A program made the position numbers and the translations under genes. A stretch of DNA of 64,000 nt from Acanthochromis polyacanthus (Eukaryota > Chordata > Actinopteri > Pomacentridae). How positions within the stretch are numbered: the first letter of the stretch is position 1; each line of letters opens with the position of its first letter. The DNA is taken from positions 31,855,974 to 31,919,973 of the forward strand of contig NC_067121.1 in NCBI RefSeq assembly GCF_021347895.1. Reading direction: 5' to 3'. The notes beneath the pieces are model-generated. The model was not told the DNA's origin, made no database searches, and saw nothing but the letters and a program-made list of their open reading frames with translations. This document shows, in pieces, positions 25,501 to 36,625 of the stretch.

Positions 25501-28143
25501 GTGTAATATTAGGAAAAGAGCCTCATGTTGACTACAAGCACAGACTGTATTCACCATTGGCTCTGTCAGTCAGCGCCATAGCACCGAGCACCTGTTGCTG
25601 CAGACAGCTCAATCAGTCTCTGTTGGCTCAGTCATGCAGCTCAGAATGCAGGCTGCTGGCTCCACTTCAATAGAACCAAAACACTTTCAGGAAATTCTTT
25701 CACAAGCAAGAGAAAAAATGAATAGTTTATGCACCGTAAGAGATGTCTACCATGTGGAAAATATAAAAAGTTAGTGACTGCACAAAATTCTGGGAGGTGA
25801 AGTTCACTTTAAGTAAAAGCAATTTAAGATAAGAAGACAGATACAACCTGATATGAGCATGCTGGTGAAGCTGCAGATGTGACAATGCCAATTTAGATTA
25901 TTATAGAGCCTAAATCAGCTACACCGGTGCAGATGAGAGTGGTAGTATTTTTGTCTAAGTTAGTATTACCCAAAATGTCAAACCATTCCTTTAAATTCGG
26001 CAAAATGTCTGATGACGAATGACCGCTAATCAAAATGTCAAAAACCCAACGAGCAGCACTCAAACAGAAATGCTAATTGTAAGAAAATTTATTTCCAGCT
26101 TCCTGACAAACAAAGTGAGACGCAAGCTGCTCATTGTTGCCCACAAACCCTCCTTTTCTCACACATAAATATAGACTTGTACATTTCATCCTGCCCAGGT
26201 TACCACAGAGGAAACAATATAGCAGAGCTGGGGTTAGGCAATTCCCAGGAGTCATTGCCTAACTCCCCCCACATTTCCATGGCACGAGCTTTAATTGTCT
26301 GTGCTCGGAGCGGTCGGGCTCACCTCACAGGAAACCCAAGAAATGAAACGTAAAATATTCGCCTTTCCCCAAACAGGCCCCAGCAAAACAGCAGCGCACA
26401 CATCCAAAGTCAAGCATCAGAGAGCTCAGTGTTTGTTCTGGAGTTTTGAAAGTCAAGGTTTCCTTTGTATCCAGCTAAAGCTCGGCGTGTTTTAGTCGGA
26501 GGAAATGTGACTTTTTATTTTCATTTTTTTCCGCAGCCCTTTTCCTTTATTTGAGTTCTTTTCATCTCTCTGTTCCCACAGCAGCTGCTCTCCTCCTCAC
26601 TCAGACCTTTAGGCTCCCTGCATCAGTGTAAACCTCATAATCACAACATGTCTATCCACAGCATTCTTTAAAAAAACCACAAATTAAATACGCACTCATG
26701 ACACATCGGTGCGATCTGTCGCTCTATGTAGCAACGAGAAGGCTTAAATAGCACATGAGGAGAAAGGTATTATAGTTCAAATTTAAATGAACAGAAGCTA
26801 AGATTTGGTTAGTTATCGGTGGCACCAGCACAGATCTGTTGCTCATCTTTAGCCGTGTTGTTGGTGTTACTGGTTCCAGGCAGTACAGTATCAGTCAGTA
26901 TGGTGGCTGGTTGCACCATGGCTTTGGTCTAGACTGAAATATTGCGACAGCTTTCTGGTTAATTGCCATGAGACGTTGCCCAAGTGACTTTAATGATGAT
27001 CTGTAAGCAGTTGACAGATTTGTAGTGTGCAGATTCACAAAGCTGCTGCAGCACAGTCTTCTTGCAACTTGCAACTTGTGTTTTTCTTAGTTTTGTATGA
27101 GTATGAACTTTTACTCACACTGCCACACTGAAAAAATACTTTTTGAAAGTATGATGCTGTGTAGATGTCTGATTTGAAATATGTGCTTACAGTGAATTTC
27201 AAAAACTATGAACACAGCTTTTTACATGCACTAACATATGCCTCTTTTCTCCTTTCTCACAGTCCACCTCCATGTACAGTTTATATATGTCCACATGTTT
27301 CACTGTCTATGTTCAGTTCCCGGAAAATTCATTCCTCTCCTCCACTTTTTGGCTGTACAGTCTGTGGTTTTTCCAGCGCATAACTCTAAACCTCCTCTTC
27401 TGTTCAGAGTTGATTTAGGAACCAAAGCCAACTCTTTGGACTCAAGGCCCCCCTCTCCTCCTACCCCTACCGTTTTTAACTCACTGTCTCCATAAAGACT
27501 TCCTAGAAATCCCTCATATTCTGCGATTTCTGCGATCTTTTTTCACTTTGTTAGTTTTTCGGGAGGTTTTTTGTGCTGGGACTTTTGGACCGCTGGAGTT
27601 GCCTTAGCCCTGCTCCAACAGCAACAAGGTCAGAGTTGCAATGTGGCATCCAAAGCCTCATTGCATGGTATGTGGAGCCAAAGCTCTCAGCATAAAACAG
27701 CTGCCAGTGGGGGCTTCACGCAAGGAAGAAAGCGACGGTATGTTAACACAGCAAGGTTAAAATAGGAAGTGTGCTGACTATGGGAGTGTTTACATGCACG
27801 TGTGTTTGTGTCAGTTTAAGTGCGCTTCTTTACAGCATGTGTAAATAGCTATGTAATAAAATGCAAGTACATTTGAACATTTAATCTTTAAAAGGCAAAG
27901 TTGTTGTCCTGAAAGCCTGTTTAGTATTCTGCCAAGGCCCTGGGGTCCACCACATACAATTTGTTAAATCACTTCAGAGTCAAAAGCTTTCCTGACCCTG
28001 AATTTAGAGCAGCCAGTCTCTGATCGAAGACATTCAAGGTCAATGTTCAGCATCTCAGCTTTGATTAACTATCCAATCCAACAGTCTTCCACTGGCTGGA
28101 AAGATATGAGATGAATATTGTATCAGAGCTTACCTTGTGACAT
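13574..28143 (-). CDS. kank4: KN motif and ankyrin repeat domain protein 4 (Kank4)
   Basis: Nine coding exons in transcript order: 28143-28134, 22443-20977, 19116-19041, 18435-18103, 17953-17869, 17240-17021, 16940-16798, 14944-14744 and 13666-13574. Each junction has GT-AG ends and matching phase. The total is 2628 nt, 875 residues plus stop TAG (13576-13574). KANK proteins bind talin and recruit the cortical microtubule-stabilising complex at focal adhesions. The KN motif is at about residues 19-56 (YSVETPYGF, LDLDFLKYVDDI). Two coiled-coil stretches follow at roughly 200-245 and 305-350, then a low-complexity linker, then C-terminal ankyrin repeats from about residue 700 (NGNTVLHYSVSHCNYSIV, NNAGYTAVMLAS, GQTALHLAVRHGR). 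Assignment to Kank4 rather than Kank1-3 rests on the angptl3/pgm1 neighbourhood. The first exon supplies only Met-Ser-Gln and one base. Human KANK4 is somewhat longer (995 residues). Confidence 0.9.
13700..13960 (+). repeat. Dispersed teleost repeat fragment in last kank4 intron
   Basis: The text around ggatggattcatggtctccagatg and gactttggtgatcc, ending in gctaatatgctaagc, resembles an abundant, poorly classified fish repeat. Related phrases recur at 29100-29480. Identification is from memory of the consensus style. Confidence 0.45.
20200..20750 (+). pseudogene. LINE reverse-transcriptase C-terminal fragment, degenerate
   Basis: Within the large kank4 intron, shifted and stop-interrupted plus-strand frames read LGVVKDDRYLDW, TKRNNRLYFLQS and then a KAGSVV-like phrase. 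These match the well-known fish LINE tail pattern LGV..D..LDW, RLYFLRRLRSF and RKAGSV (Rex/L2/CR1-like retrotransposons). No intact frame remains. Confidence 0.65.
22444..28133 (-). other. kank4: kank4 intron 1 (5.7 kb)
   Basis: It lies between the 10-base coding start exon and the large KN-motif exon. It holds the AAGTA-type dispersed repeat at 24113-24945. I see no other exon; the small open frames at 23.3-23.6, 26.3 and 27.2-27.5 kb lack family features. Confidence 0.6.
24113..24945 (+). repeat. Dispersed teleost repeat (AAGTA-rich ends)
   Basis: It begins agaagtattcagatccc..aagtaaaagta and ends cttagtttctttccaccac, the boundaries of a very common fish repeat that is probably a non-autonomous DNA transposon. 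Its last 200 bp match a second, interrupted copy at 52688-53437. Confidence 0.6.
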
Positions 28144-28260
28144 GTTCAGCAGTTTCCCCCCACTTTGTCTTGCTGATTTGAGGGTGTGCTTGCCAGACAG
28201 TCCACCTCAGTCAGTCTGCTCTCAGCTAGTTCAGCCTGACTGTCTGTCTCCTGAGAAGGC
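28144..28260 (-). promoter_or_regulatory. kank4: Probable kank4 5' UTR upstream of the start codon
   Basis: Sequence immediately upstream of the minus-strand ATG (28143-28141). A possible acceptor (ccttctcag) near 28252-28260 suggests that a further non-coding first exon lies upstream. The promoter itself is not identifiable. Confidence 0.3.
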
Positions 28261-28969
28261 AGGGAGGTGCCGTCAGGGAGAGTGGCATGCCGCGGCTGTT
28301 TGGTAAATGCCAATGAGCAGCCCCTGCCATAACAGAAGCTGGGTTTGCTTGTGTGTAAAAGAGAGCAATGAGTGAGGAGGAGCTTGTGAGCATGCCTTCT
28401 TACAGTGCCTCCTGTCCAAGGAGACTGACAAGTGGGAGGCTAGACATGCAGAACCACACCCACTCCTTCAGACTGCAGCCAATGGGAGTCCAGAGGTGCA
28501 GCCGGCTGGAAAGGACAAGCAGCTCTTCTGGGTCGCTGGTGACAAGATGTTAAAGTATGGAGCATCTGAGAAGAAAAAAACGGAGTCACCTTACCGTGTG
28601 CCGTCCATAATCATCTCAGATAACATCAGTGACCACGCAGCGCCTCACAGACAGTGACCATGCAGTGCCTCTTTCAGAATGTGAAACTCTACCCATTGTT
28701 ATGCCGTCTGTGTCCTTTACAATGAAGTAAACGGGGAGGAGGTGCAGGGGGTCGGTGGCATCCATGAGGGTTAATTCTCTCACCACATACCTCTCGTTCT
28801 TTCTGGATCCTCTTTCAGTCCGTTACCAGCATCTTCCTCCGGGAAACCGCCGTCAATCCATAAAAGTTGTCCCTCTGCTCTTTGTAAGGGCATTTTACTG
28901 TCTGCTACGAGTTTTTTATAGCCAAATTTCCTTTGCAAAAGTGGAAACTGGTCAGGTTGGATAAGAGTG

Positions 28970-29500
28970 GAATATCTCAACAAGATGGATCGTCGTAAAA
29001 CTTTGTGATTCATGGTCCCCAGAGGATATAGCCTTGTGATGGCCTAGTTTTCCTCCAACGCTACCAGATGAATAAAGTTTTCATTTCTCCAGGGGAATAC
29101 TCAGACGTACATTAAGATAACAGACAGGATACAGCATACAGATTTTAGTGACCCCCTTACATTTCCTCCAGCACCATCAGGAGGTCAGTATTTTTGTTTT
29201 TCAGTGAAATGTCTCAACAGATTGCAAAGAAATTTGGTCAGAAATTCACGTTGACTTTCAGAATCCTTTTTCTTTCTTGTGTGATAATACCAGCAGGTCA
29301 GAATTTAAAACTCATCCAGTGAATGATCTCAACAGCTGTTTGATGGTTTGCAAGAAATTTCGTTCCCCACAGGACTATGTGAGGCAACTTTGGGGATCCC
29401 CTGACTTTTCCTTCTCTGCCACCTAGAGGGTAGAACACCTCTGAGGTAAATATCTCAACAAGTGATGCATGGATTGCTTTGGAATTCAGTTAAGAAATTT
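28970..29500 (+). repeat. Dispersed teleost repeat fragment
   Basis: Phrases such as gtgaaatgtctcaacagattgcaaagaaatttggtc and accatcaggaggtcagtattt match an abundant, unclassified fish repeat. They are related to the fragment at 13700-13960. Boundaries are approximate. Confidence 0.5.
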
Positions 29501-29905
29501 ATACCATTTACAGCTCTTCCTCTTTTTTTAGTGCTATTTCAACTCAATTAAATGCTTTTTTTGTGATATTTGCTGAAAATCTTCACATCAAGACAGCATC
29601 CCGCGAATGAAATGTGTTATCTGTGTCACTCCCAGGCCTGTAAAGAAAAGATTCACTCATTGCATTTGTTCTGAACGCAATGATTCGATGGCCTGTCCAC
29701 CTGTCTAACTAGATACTGCCTACCAGCATGCACTATGCCCATGCATTCAATGTACAACCGCAGAGTAACCAAAGCTAGCTGGACACATTAGCCAGCTGCG
29801 CACTGCTAGAACTCAGTGTTTCAGTCCAAAGTGGCCAAACATTTGAAAGAACAGCCCTGAAATTGGACCCTACAGCCTTTCTGTTTCAACTCTTGTTTAG
29901 GATTC

Positions 29906-30692
29906 CAACACGGTCTCACGGGGATTCGTGAAACTGTCACTTCAGTTTTTGTTTCGGTTTCCTGCGCACCAACACGATGTCGTCATGTTTTTCGTGCCGC
30001 TCACCACGAGCGAAACCCGCTGTGGTAATCACATCTGAAAGTGGTTTATACCGGCGGATTCATGACGATCTAAGCTGTCCATCGGCGTTTGCGGCCGCTG
30101 CAGTGGCCGCCGCTGCGGCCGCCAGTGCGGCCGCCGGACGTCCTTTAAATTCCTATGCAAATTCGGCGGATTCATGACGATCTAAGCTGTCCATCGGCGT
30201 TTGCGGCCGCCATTGCGGCCGCCGAACATCCGGCCGCAACAGCGGCCGGATCACATCTGAAAGTGGTTTATACCGGCGGATTCATGACGATTTAAGCTGT
30301 CCATCGGCGTTTGCGGCCGCTGCCGCGGCCGCTACCACGGCCGCTGCTGCGGCCGGATGTCTGGCGGCCGCAATGGCGGCCGCAATGGCGGCCGCGGCGG
30401 CGGCCGCAAACGCCGATGGACAGCTTAAATCGTCATGAATCCGCCGAATTTGCATAGGAATTTAAAGAATGTCCGGCGGCCGAAGCGGCGGCCGCAGCGG
30501 CGGCCACAAACACCGATGGACAGCTTAGATCGTCATGAATCCGCCGATATAAACCACTTTCAGATGTGATTACCACAGCGGGTTTCGCTCGTGGTGAGCG
30601 GCACGAAAAACATGACGACATCGTGTTGGTGCGCACGAAACCGAAACAAAAACTGACGTGACAGTTTCACGAATCCCCGTGAGACCGGGCTG
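29906..30692. mobile_element. Fold-back element with long inverted arms and a GCGGCCGC-rich core
   Basis: The two ends are inverted copies of about 190 bp (left CAACACGGTCTCACGGGG..., right the complement of CAGCCCGGTCTCACGGGG...). The direct repeat AGGATTC flanks both sides (29899-29905 and 30693-30699), consistent with target duplication. The core (about 30080-30500) carries more than ten GCGGCCGC octamers with roughly 12-bp phasing. A module running from CGGCGGATTCATGACGAT to CCATCGGCGTTTG occurs three times forward (near 30053, 30164, 30273) and twice inverted (about 30402-30446, 30504-30545). Open frames in each arm are mirror copies ending in poly-Ala and are unlikely to be genes. No transposase is present; the superfamily is undetermined. 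Confidence 0.85.
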
Positions 30693-30699
30693 AGGATTC

Positions 30700-33600
30700 A
30701 CAAGGTTCATCCATGATGTCAACTCTATTTTTTCCAAAACAACAACAAATAGGGCTCGCTGAACATAAGCGCAGTTCTAATTGTGCTTAGGAAATAGCTG
30801 CTATGCTATGTTAGCCTCTGTGTTGCTGAAGATGACAACTCGACTAAGACACCGACAGAGCCAAACAAATGCTTCTCCTTGAGTTTAAACAATCAGTTTC
30901 AAGTCCTGAAGTGTAGTTTTTCAAAGGCCCACACAAAAGTAATCACTCTGGACATGGTTCTTGTGGTCAGAGCATGCACAAAGCTTTCGGCTGTCCTAAA
31001 AAGGCTCACAAGTTCCTGCAGTGGAGAAAGGACTATGGCTTGAAACTGGGAGCAGATAACACAAGAATAGCAGACAAAGAGCAACCATGTTTTACAGTTC
31101 CACTTAAAACTTCAACATCTTACACTGCAACACAAAGCAAGGAAGAGAAAGAGAGAAGCAGAAAAGACTACAGCGAGAAAAGTTTGGAAGCCTAAGGCAA
31201 CATCAACTATTCTTCTCTGGTAGCAACTACTGGGGTCAAAGGTCCTAAAAAAAATATTCCATGGTTGTTCTTCTCTCTTATGCCGGTTTGTTCTCTTTTG
31301 TGGGGTCAAGCTCATGAGTTGTGGTGAATGAAACATGTTGTAGTTTAAATACGTCATTGATTAGCTCTTCAAGTCTAGTCAGGCAGGGTACGTTTATGAG
31401 TTTAGCAGGGGTGAGTGAGGTGGATGTTTTTTTTTCAAAATCTAGCTCTCTTTTCTTTTTTCTATGATCCTGCTTACTCCAGCTTTAAAATACCACTGCA
31501 TAAATTCAAAGCCTCACAGAGTTGTTTTTGTTCTCTAGTGACTTTTTATATTTTATGTCTGCCATTCTTCTCTTCTTTTTTCTCCAACTTTCTTTGTTTT
31601 GTCTATTTTTGCCTTTAGGGTGCAACTGAGTTTATTTTTTCATGCCAAGACACTTCTCATCACTTAAAGCCCACAGTATCAACTTTATAGTCAACACTGT
31701 AGCATTAGTTGAAAGCAAAGCAAACTGGGCTGTGTTCATGAAAAGTCTACAACATGATGCCGCTCAAGTCGCTGCCACCACTGCTTTGTGCCCCTCCATG
31801 GATGGAAAAGGAATTAGCAAGAATTAGTAAGAAGTCCTCCTTTTCCATTAGCCAAGCAGACAACTGACTCCGAGAGGGATTGCGGTTTGACTCAAGGGAG
31901 AGAGAGAGAGAAAAAAAAATAGGTCTTTATTGGACCAAATGACTGCTGACGGACTGACCACATAGGCTACTGCAGCAAACTTGGCCAAGAGGCAAAAATG
32001 TTCTGAAAGGCAGTTTCAGAGAAAGATTTAGAGTTGCATCATATGTGAGGAGAAGTGAGGGGTATAAATTTAGTGTGTAATTTACTGAAAATATTAGCTG
32101 AAAAATGAGCTGTTAATCATTAACTTACACAAATAGATGTTTTAGGCTTATGGAGTGAGATGCGTAAGACACATAGGGCTTGGCTGCAAGCTATTCATTT
32201 TCCTCCCGTTTGACTATTATTGGTAGTGGAAGCTGCCTACTGGTGGAAAGTATAGCCGGAGGTAAGTTGCCAAGAGGCAGGTCCTCCTTCTAGCAAGACT
32301 CATGTGGTGTTTTTGCAGGCTGTGAAATGTTCGCTGAAGTTTAATGCTGATGATTTTTCCTGAACACTTTCCTATCATATTAGTTGTTCAAATCAGCCAA
32401 TATCAATGTGGTTTTTAAGCTGTTTTGAAATATTGCGCAATGATGTCTGGACCCTCTTTAATATGTACATGTCAACAGCTAAAGTATGTTCATTTTTAAC
32501 ATGAGAAGGCGTTGGACATTTTAAAAAACAACTGAAATAACACAAAACAGGTGGAAGAGTTCAAGGTGGTTTAAATCACCTTGATACACTTGGCATCTTC
32601 CTCTGTTTGATGTGTGTTATATAACTGTCGCTGCTGGTAAGGGGAGCTGCAGGTTGGCTGAGGCTGCACTAGTTTCCTGAAAACAATGTATTCATGTAAC
32701 AGTGACCTATGAAATGAGACCGATCAATTTGTCAGAAGTCAGCAGGCCCAGTGTGATGTCTGGTAGATACACAGTATGATGAAATAATACAGCAGACAAA
32801 AGTACAACAGAGAAAGCAGTAGCAGTTATTCTAACAGCTAAACATGGTAATGCACTTAGGGTGAAGAAATCTTACAACTATATTATTACACTATTTTAGG
32901 TTTTCAAATATTTTTCTTTATTTAAATAAAATTCATCAGGACTTCCTTTGTGGGTCTGAAAACAGAAGATAAGGTATAGTAAGGTAAAACATGTTATGAT
33001 ATATGTTGTATTACATAGACATATATATGTGAATATACATTGTAGCTAGTACAATATAGCATCATAATAAACTGATGTAAGTATAATGGAATTTAATGAT
33101 GTGTTAAATATGCTACTATATATGCTACTAAAGTATTTATTTGAGGATAGACTTGGAAAGATTTTTCCAACATTTAATTGATGTTTCTGACTTTGATGAG
33201 CAGCACCGTCATGCTTTTACTGTCACTTGGGAGAGTGACAGAAAGTTTGGGAGGTCATTTTTCTGGTCACCTCTGTGCTGTACTTTGATATTTTACTCTT
33301 TGAAGCCTGAAAAAAAAACCCACAAGTGTTGATTTTGAATTAGATAATCTAAAAATAAAGTGTAAGAAAAACAAAAACGGGACATTGGCCACTTGAATGA
33401 CAGTGACCTTCTGTCTGCTTGTACTTAGAGACAGCACTGCTGGGAACTAGCATATTGTAATGTCCAATGCTTGCATGGTAATATTTGTTAATTACAGTGA
33501 ACAAAAATATAACAGAGCTTGCAAATTTTCAGATTCAGAGAAAATTCTAAATTGCATTGTCTTAATGGGAAAAGAGTTACATTACTTTTTTTTTTGAGCT

Positions 33601-33827
33601 GTTCCAATGATGACAAATTCTTGGCTACTAAGTTGATCTACATCCTCATAAGGTGTGGATTGAATGATCAGATATAGTGACCAGTATACAGACAATCCTA
33701 GGCTAGCATCTCAACAGACAGTAGATAGGCACTTGATAGTCCACATTTCCATCATTTGTTGTCGAATAAATAATGACATACAACATGGTGCAACAGACAA
33801 TCTGCCTCATGATGCTCTGGGTCTAAT
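30700..33827. other. kank4-angptl3 intergenic region, middle
   Basis: AT-rich sequence with no gene, RNA gene or clear transposon that I can support. Confidence 0.5.
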
Positions 33828-33878
33828 TACTCCGCCAAGGAGCTCAAGCCTCATCGAATTATATGACGATCAGTGTTG

Positions 33879-33920
<42 letters not shown>

Positions 33921-34492
33921 TAGCAACATTACTCAAAAACAGACAAACACATTTCGGTGAAAATTCAGGGAAGATCAAAAATGACACAAGGATTAATTGA
34001 TTAGATTTTGGCAGTGATACGGCTTATAGCGTGGATCCACGCATTTGTAAAAGATTTCTGTATCATTGCGAGATAGCAGCACGGCGTCACTGTAACTATG
34101 ACAAGTGAACACTACGTCAGCTGACTGCTGACAATCACATGACTGTGATCCTACTACAACTCGAAAGTTGCAGACTTATAGGGACTTATCAATCCAAAAT
34201 TATACAAGGAACAACTGATTAAATTGTGGGGTTGTTTCTAAATCCCATCAATTCCCACCACCTGCTACATATTTAGGTCACGCGATTCAGTATCTGTACA
34301 TAATGTACACATGCAAAACACACGCCTGTGCTCAGCACAAGGTCATTTTGTTTGAGGGTACATCTCTGTTGAATGGCTAGTCTACAGTGCCAGGATATCT
34401 GCCACAATTTTTTTCAAGATTTCATCCGTCAGAAATTATATAACGACTGAGCAGTCCTGGCGGAGTACTGCGCTCTCTGTGCTTTTCTTGTT
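33828..34492 (+). repeat. Dispersed teleost repeat with internal (TGTC)n microsatellite
   Basis: It opens ctccgccaaggagctc, passes into a TGTC run (33882-33920), then ttagcaacattactcaaaaac, and ends cggagtactgcgctctctgtgc. This order is shared by a family common in fish genomes, whose tetranucleotide tract is part of the element. Class not determined. Confidence 0.6.
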
Positions 34493-35699
34493 ATTACTGC
34501 CGGAATCAGTGCTGCTGGAGGAAATGTTGGAGGGTCCGCAGCGTCAGTAGGATTCACGCATCTGCTGTATAACATAAATGTCAAAATTTACAACAAAATT
34601 TCATCATAATTCGTTCAATACCTGCTGAGATATTCATTTCAGTCTAGAGGTTGGACCAGCTTTCTCACTGACTACCATCCTTTAAAGCCACCGGCTTGGC
34701 AAATAAACCTGAGCCAGGATTTTGAGATGCTGCACAACAAGTTAGCAATGTGTACAATGGCAAATGATGCAAACAACCATTTGTGAACTTAATGTTCTAC
34801 TTCCAGTTCTCTGTGAGAATGATGGTCACTGGGTCACCCCTCCTTCTTCGGTTTATCTCATACGCCCCCTTGCACTCTCCATGGCCCATATTGACTGTTC
34901 TGTTAGATGTTTAATAGTTGTGGGCTACAATGCATCTGTGCATTTTACCATTCAGAGAGCTTCAGTCTGAAGTCTGTGTTGTGGACTATGTTTACTGTGT
35001 AAACACCGTGGGGCTCATACAACCATCATGGTTAACATTTAACAGACAAGTGCTTATGTCTCCGTTCATACCCCCACTAAAGTCAAACAGTGCGCCACAA
35101 ATGAGTTACTTACCTCCGTTTATTTTGTGTGTCTGTGTGTGTTTGTGTAAAGGCCGTGATGTTGCAGAAACACAGCTCCATCCTTACAGGCTATTTAATA
35201 TACATAATAGATAATATTTCACTGCAGGGCGTGAGGCAGTTATTCCTCCCATCAATCATACCACGTTAAATGAGGTAGCATGTTTTACCTGATTTCATGT
35301 TGTCCACCTTTCGCTTTGAGCAACAAGTGTTCTGTTGCATCCATCCATACATTGCAAAACCATTCATCTCAATCGATCTTTTATGTAAACTGGGTCATCC
35401 TTCTGTTTAAAAATAAAACAGAAACACAACAATAACAGGAGAGCATTTGTGTCCTCAGCACAGGTAACTGCAGGTCAATAAAAACACAGTGTCACACCGT
35501 CCTGGTTGAGAGGAAAACAACCTTACAGTGATGAAGCACAGGTAATGGCCTAAATTTGCTGTAGTGACAAGCGCAGTTGCTGTCAAAATGACTGCCCTTT
35601 CAGTAAATTCAAATGAGTGAAACTAGTTTTTGTGGACTACTAGTAGCCGAACCAACTCCACGTCAATTCAGGGAGGTGCAAACACTCCTCCTAAAGCAG

Positions 35700-36045
35700 T
35701 GAACATCCAAATAGTAGGCATCAGATCTCACAAATATTCACCTTCTTCAGCCTTCTTCTCTTGCGTGGTCCGCTGAAGCAGCAGCATCTCGACCGCTAAC
35801 AGGAGGAGACTGAACAGCCCTGTTAAGAAGGCCAGCTCTGTCCTGGCATTCCCCAGTGACAGCATGGAGGTGGAGGCTGGCTCAGTTGTCATTCCTGAAG
35901 GAGAAGATGTACCATCAGCCTATCCAGGAGACTCTGACAGCACTTGGCGGCTCCTGCAGTGACAGGAGGCTTCACCTGTTGTGTGTGAAGGAAAGATACC
36001 TTCCTGCTGCTGTCACACTTTACAATCCATGCTGCGCTCAGTGGA
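35700..36045 (+). pseudogene. LINE C-terminal tail fragment
   Basis: The plus-strand frame contains QETLTALGGSCSDRRLHLL, then CVKERYLPAAVTLYNPC. This matches the conserved ending of fish L2/Rex-like retrotransposon proteins (LGSSFSDR.LHP, CVKERYRRSFLPAAVTLYN). Only the tail survives, upstream of angptl3. Confidence 0.55.
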
Positions 36046-36481
36046 TATTACACATTAGATCTGACAAATTCACACATAAATCAGTGCATATAAACTGTCA
36101 CCAATCTGATGTGCAACAATGTGAACTCCAGCCATTAGTGTGTTCAATATTTACCTCTAATATCTTACTTTTATTAGCTTTTTGGATTTCCTGGTTCTTG
36201 CCTCAGTGATGCTGGAAATTTTCCCAGCATGTGACTCAAAAAAGATCCTCTGATATGAAGCAACTTCAAAGAAAGCAAAGAAAATAAAAACTCCACTAAA
36301 ATGATGCTTGAAATTTTTTTTAACAATGAAGAATTTTGTGATGTTGCATTCTGCTGTTGAAGTTTGGTTAATATTACACTTAATAAGACTATCGAAAGTG
36401 TCCACAGAATTTTTTTTAAAGAGCTGAAGTTCAACCAACAGCAGGAAACATTCTGCACACAGATATTGATCGGATCCACAG

Positions 36482-36494
36482 GTTAATCATTGAC
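36482..36494 (+). promoter_or_regulatory. angptl3: HNF1-type site in angptl3 promoter
   Basis: GTTAATCATTGAC matches the HNF1 consensus GTTAATNATTAAC at 12 of 13 positions. It ends 16 bp before the TATA box. A nuclear-receptor half site TGACCT overlaps its right end. Human ANGPTL3 is liver-specific and known to depend on HNF1-alpha. Confidence 0.7.
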
Positions 36495-36510
36495 CTGATT
36501 CCAGACAAAG

Positions 36511-36518
36511 TATAAAGG
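36511..36518 (+). promoter_or_regulatory. angptl3: TATA box of angptl3
   Basis: TATAAAGG lies 115 bp upstream of the start codon. It predicts transcription starting near 36540 and a short 5' UTR. Confidence 0.7.
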
Positions 36519-36625
36519 CCTGGATCTTCCCCCAGCAGCTCTTCGTCCAGTCACAGACAGAGGCGAGGGCTGCCAGCTGCCGCCTTGACATCTTCGACGC
36601 ACAGTTGGAGAAGCGATACAGCAAC

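Noticed and set aside
29977..30177. Poly-alanine protein coded in each arm of the fold-back element
   Set aside because: The plus- and minus-strand frames are mirror copies created by the inverted arms, and the alanines come from the GCGGCCGC repeats. No gene structure.
33882..33920. TGTC repeat considered as a CRISPR-like or regulatory array
   Set aside because: A simple tetranucleotide microsatellite inside a known type of fish repeat; no spacers.
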